The notes under the pieces were generated by a model. The model saw only the letters and a program-made list of their open reading frames with translations, made no database searches and had not been told where the DNA came from. Below, piece by piece: positions 22,101-31,300 of a stretch of DNA of 64,000 nucleotides. Source of the stretch: Symbiodinium natans. Taxonomy: Eukaryota; Sar; Dinophyceae; Suessiales; Symbiodiniaceae. Position 1 is the first letter of the stretch; every line of letters begins with the position of its first letter. The translations under genes were made by a program, and so were the position numbers. The DNA is taken from contig CAJNDS010002333.1 of the NCBI GenBank assembly GCA_905221605.1, positions 357,835 to 421,834 of the forward strand, written 5' to 3'.

Positions 22101-25100
22101 CATTATTCCCGGTCCCACCGACACCCACCGTTACCGTTAGAGAGCGAAGCCAATGAGTGACCAAGTGACACGGGCCAGTGAAATAGGAATATATAAAGCT
22201 GTAATACTGATACTAGTGATTGTAAAAGTGAAAAGCGAAAGCCAAAAAGCATTGTATTAATATGCGGGCCTTTTTCCTCTCATAAAGTTTATTGCATGTG
22301 CTGGCGATTTTAGCAATGAAAATCGGTAAGCTCACGAACAGCATCGAACCCTCGAACGCTTCACACATATTACTATTGAAGGCAGTCACATGCTCTGGTG
22401 CCTATCCCTAGCTCCTGAAAATGGTTGATCTGGGTCTGAGTCTTACTGCCTTCAGGTAGTAACCGGCTTAGAGACCAGTCCAACCGCAGCACCCATCACA
22501 CCTTGAGACCCTAACTTCTAACAGGTCTAACCGTCGCCTCTCTCACGCTTCATTTCGTGTTCTTACACGCACTTCGTTTGCCAAAGCCCAAATTAAGATT
22601 ATAACTTAACAAGAAAATCATACAACTAAGACAATAAAATGTAGTATTTCTATAGAAGATAATGAAATACAAAAACATAATCATATAATCGAAAATAAAA
22701 TTAACAAACAAAGAATGTAAACACAAAATCATAAAACAAAAAAGAAAGTGCATGTTGTGTTTTGTTATTCTCGGGGTGTTTTCCCTTTTTCGCCGTCGGT
22801 AACGGTTTTTATTCTTATTCTGCCGGTTCTTTTTTCGGGCCTCAGGGCCCTCCATCCTAATCCGATGGTGTTTAATTTTATTCTGCGGGTTCTTTGTCTT
22901 TGCCTGGGCAATCCGGGGAGGGGGGGGGTGGGGTATTAGGGTCCAAGAAGGGGTTTTGGGGGTTTGGCAGTTTGAGGAGTTCAGATTCCACGATCCAGCG
23001 AGTAGTAGTTGGTGGGGAATGGCTGGCACCTGTTGGACCGGACGCCCCTAACATTTTTTTATTGCATGGGTTTTTTGGGCAGTAAGCATATTATTATTTG
23101 TTATTATTATTATTATGATTATTTGTTATCATTATTATTATTATTATTATTATTTGTAGAATCGCCTTCAGTTTCCTGCAATATAGGCGGTTGCTCACTC
23201 ACTCAATCACTCCCATATACTGTTCTCTGGAGAGAGAATTGTGTGTGAGAGCATTAGCGAAACGAACGAATGGAGCCCAACAAAGGCGATACACTTGGAC
23301 ATTAAGGCAGGGGTTTGGGGTGGAGTTGTGAGGGTTCATGTGGTCGGCGGTGTAGGGCTTAGGTTTAGGGTTCATAGTGTTCGGGATTTAACCTTAGAGC
23401 ACATGCACAATCCTTTCTTTCAACTGTGCCAGGCTGAGAAGTTCCCCAAGAGTTTGGATTGGCGTGACTCCGAACCATGTGTCGTGTCCCCGGCGAAGAA
23501 CCAGGCGCGCTTCGTGCAGGAGTTTGCGCGTCAGCACTTTCACATGCTGTTGTCGACACTCCTGCATGGCACGCATGAGTCAAAGCAGTGGCATGTGAAA
23601 CGGAATTGTGATAGGAATGAGGTCCGAGAGTAACATGTTGCTATAGGGGGCATACTGGGTCCCTTAAGATGGACCTTAGATGCTACGTACCCTAAGGATG
23701 TCAAGGCGGCAGCGAACGTCTATTCGTTCCCTAGCGCTTTCCACTCCCTAAACCCTAAACCCCAAGCCCTAAACCCTAAACCCTAAAGCCTCTCCAGGGA
23801 CATTGCGGATCTTGCTGGGCTTTCGCCACCACCGGCCAGCATCGGCCTGCTTTCGTCAATGGGACCCTGAAGTGGCTTTAGGGTTTAGGGTTTAGGGTTT
23901 AGGGTTTAGGGGGCAATACAGGGGTCGGAAGAATTAACTAAGACTACTCCCCTGAGACCCCTATATAATTACACTAGAACAACACCCTCACCTTCCCCCC
24001 CCCCCCCCCCCCCCTACCAAAAAAAAAGGAAAAAGAAGCTAGGTTCTATTATTAAGGACTTGAGAGGAGGACATCGCTGAAGTGTGGAGACCCCAAAAAG
24101 AGCCCATAGGTTCTTCAGTTTTTTTGGTCACGAAGTTCCTGAGCTTCAAGTTGACCCCCGAAGCTCCTTTGCTGTGTTTTCGGTTTTTTTAAGCCCCTTA
24201 AACCCTAAACCCTAAACCCTAAACCCTAAACCCTAAACCCTAAACCCTAAACCCTAAACCCTAAACCCTAAACCCTAAACCCTAAACCCTAAACCCTAAG
24301 CTTGCAGATTGCCCGAACTCCGCAGCTGCATGGACAAGATATCCATCGATTGGCACTTGTTTCAGCAACACCTTAAGAACCCAAAACCTACTTTTTTTGT
24401 AGGTTAACTAACAATCCTAGAAGGGGTTTTATAGTAAAAGCCTACAAAAAAGTAGGTTTCGGGTTCTTAAGGCATGCAACGCCCAGTTAAAATTGCCGAA
24501 ACCCAACAACCGGGGATCTCACAGGCAGCCTCGGCCGCAAACCATCCCCGCCCAACAGGCGGCGCAGTGACATGGTATACGTCCACGCTGCGCAGGAAGT
24601 GGGCATTGGGCACCCACATTCCTTCCAAGTGCCCAGCAACACCGAGAGGCTGTTGCGCTCACGTCACAGCTTCGAGCCGAGGCACAGTGCGCACGCAGGC
24701 TAAGGCAGAAATCTGAGATTCAGCGAAATCAAGCCACTGCAGCAATTTGCATCCCACAACGTTTCAAGACGAGTTCGTGTGCTGGCAAAAACATGTACAC
24801 AATCTTCGCAAACGCCAGACAAAGCTTGATCTTGGTCTTCCCGCTGGCGTTGGTGGCACGCGCAATGGTCTTGCTGGTTACACGCCCTGATGACGGTTTG
24901 CATGTCACCGCGTGTTTGCAGAGCACCTCTGTTGCCCTCTGGAGGTCCATGGGTAAGCATAAGTAGGGCTACAATTGGTGGTAACAATACTGTTTGCCCC
25001 TATCTAGGGTACCTATATAACCTTACTTCTAATTACCCATGAACCACCCTAAACCCTAAACCCTGAAACCCTTCAAGTCCGGGTGGGATGCCCTGCGTTG

Positions 25101-28100
25101 ATCAGGATGTTGGCCTTCCCGTTGTTGGTGGCGTCTGACGCTTTCACATCCAGCCTGTCAACTACTAGTTTATTAAGAACCCCGAAAAATGGAAAATATT
25201 ATTCCTTATTAAGGTTAATATAGGGATTACTTGGAGGTTACTTACTAACCAACTATAACTGTACTTATAACCTTACTTATAATACCTTTAAAGGGCCTTA
25301 CAGGGGTTATCCCAATTATAAGTAGGGTTATAAGCCCAGTTATAAGTGGCTAGCAAGTACCATGAACCTCCAAGTATCATGTTTTATTATTTTGGGGTTC
25401 TTAAGCAAATAGTAGTCAAGCGCGACGTCCTGGCATGTCCCCGTCGTTTGCTCGTCATCCAACGTCTTGACGGGAAAGCCGCATGGCCCGGCACAGTTGC
25501 AGCGCCTTTTAAGGAAGCTTCGCCGCCTCTGGGTGTTGCCCCTGGGAACTCGGCTTTGGGTGAAGTATCCCTAAACCCTACACCCTAATCAGGTCGAGGC
25601 AATCACCTACAACATCCAACCCTGTTCACGTGCCCGCCCCATGTTCAGACCAAGATACTCAGAGTGTGGGTGATTTTGTGTCACGTGTGTCCGCAACCCG
25701 CCTACATTGCAATCCCGGTTGTAGTTTCAGGGCACCGCGTACGTAGTGCTGTATACAGTAGTATACAGGATGCTCTAAATGGAATCATCAAGGCTCTAGC
25801 TTTCTCATGTTGGTTGGGTTAAGCAGGGTCTGGAATTGTGGCAACTTGTGCCTCTGTTCAGTAGGGCTCAGTAGGGCCTGAATCTGCAGCACGAGGTTCA
25901 GAAAGAAGCGACGTGAGGAGACGTGGCTCCCGGTAACCAAAACGCAAGGGATTTAAGGAGGGTTAGTGTGCAAAAGCCGAATCATTTTTCTAGCCCTAAA
26001 ACCCTGAACCCTTTTAACCCTAAACCCTAAACCTATGGACCCCTTCAGACAGCCTCATCGGCCCTACCCGTATCGGCCCTGCCTAGAGTTGAGAGAAGGA
26101 AGGGGCAGCAGCAGAAACACCCCAACCAACCCTAAACCCCAAACCCTAAACCCCAAACAACCCTAAACCCTGAACCCTAAACCCTAAACCCCATACACCC
26201 TAAACCCCATAAACCCTAAACCCTGAAACCTAGACCTCCCGGACTTCGGCTTTTGGGCCAGGCGTCGTCGAGAGCCACGCTGCCATCGCGTCCGGAGTGT
26301 GCTTTGGAAGCGCATGAGTTGGCTACGATTTGCTGAAGAACCCCAAAAGGGTTTAGGGCTTAGGGTTTAGGATTCCAATATTACCCTTATAAGGAAGTGT
26401 TTTGGGGATTCTTATGCAATTCGTAGTTGGGGCGTTTCTGGCGTTTAGGGGCGTGGTCTAAGTTATATTGCTTGGTGGCCGTTCTAAGTATGTGGTAGGT
26501 TGAAGATCATGAGCTGTCGCTTGAGACTGCTTAACGCTGCCCGAAAGTCGTACCACAAACCCTAAACCCTAAACCCTAAACCTTAGACTCTAAACCCTAA
26601 ACCCTAAACCCTAGACCCTAGACCCTAAACCCTAAACCCTAAACCGATTCCATGCGTCTGCGCGCAAGCTCACTCGACCCGCAGAAACTCGCAAGCCTGC
26701 GTCAGGAGTAAGGCTCCATTCAGGCTCAGAGTCGCCAGCATCTTTAGGGTTTAGGGTTTGGGGTTTAGGGTTTGGGGTTTAGGGTTTAGGGTTTCGGGTT
26801 TAGGGTTGAGGGTTTAGGGTATGTCGTCATGCCGTTCTGGCTTTTCGGGCGGGCGCGCGCGCCACGAATTGGCAGCTTCCACCGAGGCTGACAATCCTCT
26901 CCCCCCAGCAGCTCGTGACGTGCGCCGAAGCTCGGAGTGCAGGGTTTAGGGTTTAGGGTCTAGGGTTTAGGGTTTAGGGTTTAGGGTTCAGGGTTTAGGG
27001 TTGTTTGGGGTTTAGGGTTTAGGGTTCAGGGTTCAGGGTTCAGGGTTTAGGGTTGTTTGGTGTTTAGGGTTTAGGGTTTAGGGTTTCGGGTTTAGGGTTT
27101 AGGGTTTAGGGTTTACGATCCCGGCGTTCAGAGGATCAAGGGACCAAAGGGTGGACCCTTATTAGGGACCTATAGGCATTTTTTTGAGGGTTTTTAGGAG
27201 CAGGGACTACCCCCCCCTTCAGCCCCCCCATCAGCCCCCCCTTCAGCCCCCCTCCCCCCGCCCTTTAAGCCCCCTTAGGGGACTATATACGGGTTATAAA
27301 GGGGGCTTAGATGGGTTTAGGGTTTAGGGTTTCGGGTTTAGGGTTTAGGGTTGAGGGGGTTATGTAGGGGAATAAGGTTAAGGGTCCCTTCTAGGTTTCC
27401 CTCCTTATACCCCTTAGGAGGACCAGGATCTTGGCCTTGGCGTTTGGCCGGCTCTTAGGGTTTAGGGTTTAGGGTTTAGGGTTTAGGGTTTAGGGTTTAG
27501 GGTTTAGGGTTTAGGGTTTAGGGTTTAGGGTTTAGGGTGAGCAGAAGGATTGCTCATGGCTGTTGAAGATGCCATGAAGCACGAGTCAAGGGACCAAAGG
27601 AGGGGGGAATACGATGAAGGGCCCCTTCCAGCGGTCCTTGCTTATACCCCTTAAATGAGTCATGAACCAGGATAGGCTATTCGGCCTTGTAATGGGGGAA
27701 TATTCTTTAAGTTATAATAGGAATCCCTTATATGAATTTAAGGTATATTCCTTAATTAAGGGGTTTTGGAGTCTCTGGGTGTAATCCCCATAGTAAACCC
27801 TATGAAGGCCTTTTATTCGAACCCGTGATTTTTTAGTTGTTTGCTGTTGTGGGTGCTTCTTTGCTGTGGGCTTGTTTTCGGGAGCCACATGAGTGAGTGT
27901 CCTGGCGCGCGTCGCACCCGCACCCGCAGCAAGAAAACAAAACAAGACCCCCCCCCCCCCACCCCCGTGCACCCGCATAAAAAAGAAACTGCCCCCGCAC
28001 CCGCAGCAAAAACAAAAGGCGCCCCGCATCCACAGCAAAAAAAGAAGCGCGCCCCGCACCAACAAAAAAAGCACCGCAACAAAACAAAAAATCGCTCAAA

Positions 28101-28307
28101 CCGCCTTTTGAGGAGCCTAAACCCTAAACCCTAGACCCTAGGCCCTAAACCCTAAAGGGGTATACTAGCCCATCCTGGAAGCACGAGTGACCGCTCTAGA
28201 TGAGTCACTCTTTTCGATGCGACGAGCTCTCTCCCCCAAGATGTGCACGCTTTCATGTCCCAGGCAGCTTGGAGGATCCACTTAAAGTAGAGCGTGCCCT
28301 ATACGTT

Positions 28308-28369
<62 letters not shown>

Positions 28370-31300
28370 TTGGGTCATTCTTAGGAACCCTTAAACGGGG
28401 ATCTGCTTTTTTTGATTTTCCCGGGGGTCTGGGTGCTGGCTGAGCTTGTGAGGTTGAAGCCCAAAGAGTTTGAGAGCCGAGACCTGATACAAACCCATGC
28501 TGCCACGAAGGGCACCGGATCCCTGAATCCCCAACCTAACCCTAAACCCTAAACACCAAACCTCAAACCCTAAACCCTAAACCCCACATGCCAGCAGCGG
28601 ACAACTCGAGCTCAGGAGAACAAGTTCCATTGCGGCGGCACTGGCGGCTGCGACGGTTCCGAGGCTGCATCAGATGTTTAGGGTTTAGGGTTTAGGGTTT
28701 AGGGTTTTTCAGTATAAACCTCAGCAGGTACTGTTTGCTTAAGAACCCCCAAAAGATAAAAAATGTATTCTTCCCTATAAGGGTATTCGGGGGACTATGT
28801 ATTTCATGTTTTTTTTGGTGTGCCTAAGCAAATAGTAGCAAACGACATCTGAGCACGGCCCCCAGACTTTGGGAGGATCCCCAAAAATCGATCCCCTTAA
28901 AGGTTCCTAAGAATGACCCACCAGAAGTATAGGGCCCAACTTTTGGGGGTTCTATTTTTTGGGAATGACCTGACAGAAGTCTAGGGCCGACCTTTTGGGG
29001 TTCAATAACCCTAAACCCTAAACCCTAAACCCTAAACCCTAAACCCTAAACCCCGCAAGTTGGCCCTGAACTTCGAGAATGGCGCCCCCGCCATGAAGAT
29101 GCCTTGGGGAGCGTCTCCCCTCTTAGGGTTTAGGGTTTAGGGTTTAGGGTTTAGGGTTTAGAGTTTAGGGTTTCTCCCGTCGGAGAACTCAAGGCTTCAG
29201 GTTGGGAGTCCACCGCAGGAACTCGGGTTTCTTAAGGGTTTGCCCTAAACCCTAAACCCGAAACCCTAAACCCTAAACCCTAAACCCCAAACCCAAAACC
29301 CTCTTTAGGGATGTTTCGGGGTACTTCCTGTAGTGGCTGCGAGCCGAGGCTCGACGTCCGAGCTGGCCATGGACTACATCAAAAAGTATGGGATGACCTA
29401 CGAGGACGTGCCACTTGGGCAGGGTTTAGGGTTTAGGGTTTAGGGTTTAGGGTTTAGGGTTTAGGGTTTAGGGTTTAGGGTTTAGGGTGGCTGGAGCCCG
29501 GTGCAATGCTGAAGAGGTCCTGAGCCCTAGGGTTTAGGGTTTGGGGTCTAGGGTTTTGTATTAGTGTTTTGGGGATCTCCAATTGTAGTTGCCTGTTTGG
29601 GGGGGGGGGGGGGGGGTAGTTCAGGGTGAGGATGAGTCTAAAGAAAGGAACTGCAATTGGAGGACTATAGGTACCTTGGTTTATGTAGCCCCTGAGAGCT
29701 CCCCTGATCTACTATGTGACTAAAGGGTTCGTTCGTTCATGGGGTGCAGGACAAACCAGGGGTCAGAATCATTTTATCCGGAGTTGCACGGTCTGTCGCT
29801 GCGCCGCGACTGAAACATCTTAAACACTCATGTGCTGCAGGACTAGGACTACCTGCTTTCTGCACGAAAGGTATTAAAAACATGCAACTTCCCTGCACTG
29901 ATTGCCACTTCTTTAAGTCCTTGCTATGCCTCGTTAAGCTACCGAAACGCTGGAGTGATGTTCCCCCTTGTACTAGCAGTCCTGAATAGGGATCATAATG
30001 GGGGCAAGGGAGTGGGTTCACCAAGGATCCCATATGTCTCTTTCTTCGGCGACGAGCCCAAGTGCAGCGACACGATGAAATACCGCGCCATGGCTTACAA
30101 GATGGTGACGATCGAGGGCTGGGTCAAGACGGAGACAAACTCCTACGAAGAAGCCTGGCCCTGTGTTGTCAAGTTTGTTTTGTTGTCAAGTTTTTTGCAA
30201 TAGCCCTAAACCCTAAACCCTAAACCCTTGCAAACCCTAAACTCTACACTCCAGATCCCCGTGGGGCATCCGAACTCGGAGCTGAAAGAACAGAGAGCGG
30301 TCCGTGTGAGCTCAAAACCCCTCAACTGAGCCCTTTGACCTTAAATTCCATCATAAGCGCTAAGGGTTTATGGTGTAGGTGTAGGGTTTAGGGTTTAGGG
30401 TTGAGGCATACTAGTATTCACCAAGGGTCTAGGTACTCCTTAAAGGGGGGTGTAGTAAATCGGGCTCCCTTGTCAGCCAGGCCGTCATGCACGCCCTTGT
30501 GAACTATGGGCCGCTTGCCATCTCCGTGGACGCCTCGCATTGGAGTCCTTACAGCTCCGGCATCGCCAACCCTTGCAGCATCAAGAAGAATGTTGACATC
30601 GTTGCTGGGCTTAGCCTAAAACCCTAAACCCTAACTCCTAAATCCTAAATCCTAAACCCTAAACCCAAAACCCTAAAGTCCAACCACCCTTCTACGGGAG
30701 TCGTAAGGAATCGACTGAAGCCCAACACCCCTTAAGGGAGTCACAAGGAATCTATCAAAGCCCAACACCCTTTAAGGGAGTCATAAGGTTTCGACTCAAG
30801 CCCAACACCCTTCAAGGGAGTCATAAGGAGTTTGTCAAACCCTAAACCCTAAACCCTAAACCCTAAACCCTAAACCCTAAACCCTAAACCCTATACCCTA
30901 TACCCTAAACCCTAAACCCTAAACCCTAAACCCTAAACCCTAACCCTAAACCCTAAACCCTAAACCCTAAACCCTAAACCCTAAACCCTAAACCCTAAAC
31001 CCTAAACCCTAAACCCTAAACCCTAAACCCTAAACCCTAAACCCTAAACCCTAAACCCTAAACCCAACCCTAAATCCTAAACCCTAAACCCTAAGCCCTA
31101 AGCCCATTCCTCATTGGGGTATTGGGCTCCCTGAGTATCCCATCATGAGAAGGGTCCCTCGATGTGTACATGACTTGGTACTTGGAGTTTCATGGGTAAA
31201 TTATAAGTAGGGTTTAGGGTTTAGGGTTTAGGGTAAGGGTTACATTTATGGTAACTATACTTCTAACCCTATGTAGGGTACTCTTAACCTTACTTCGAAT

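Noticed and set aside
21125-22164. Pro-rich plus-strand and Gly/Trp-rich minus-strand frames
   Set aside because: They come from CCACCC and CCATTCCC repeats. Several frames of the same DNA are open at once.
23241-23633. Uninterrupted 130-codon frame as the real protease product
   Set aside because: It starts far upstream of the acceptor and reads through the GC donor into non-family sequence lacking the catalytic Cys. The spliced reading restores NQGHCGSCW.
27712-28111. Overlapping open frames on both strands around a C/A-rich tract
   Set aside because: Low complexity (poly-C, CCGCACCC, AAAAAG), no family signal, and located inside a protease intron.
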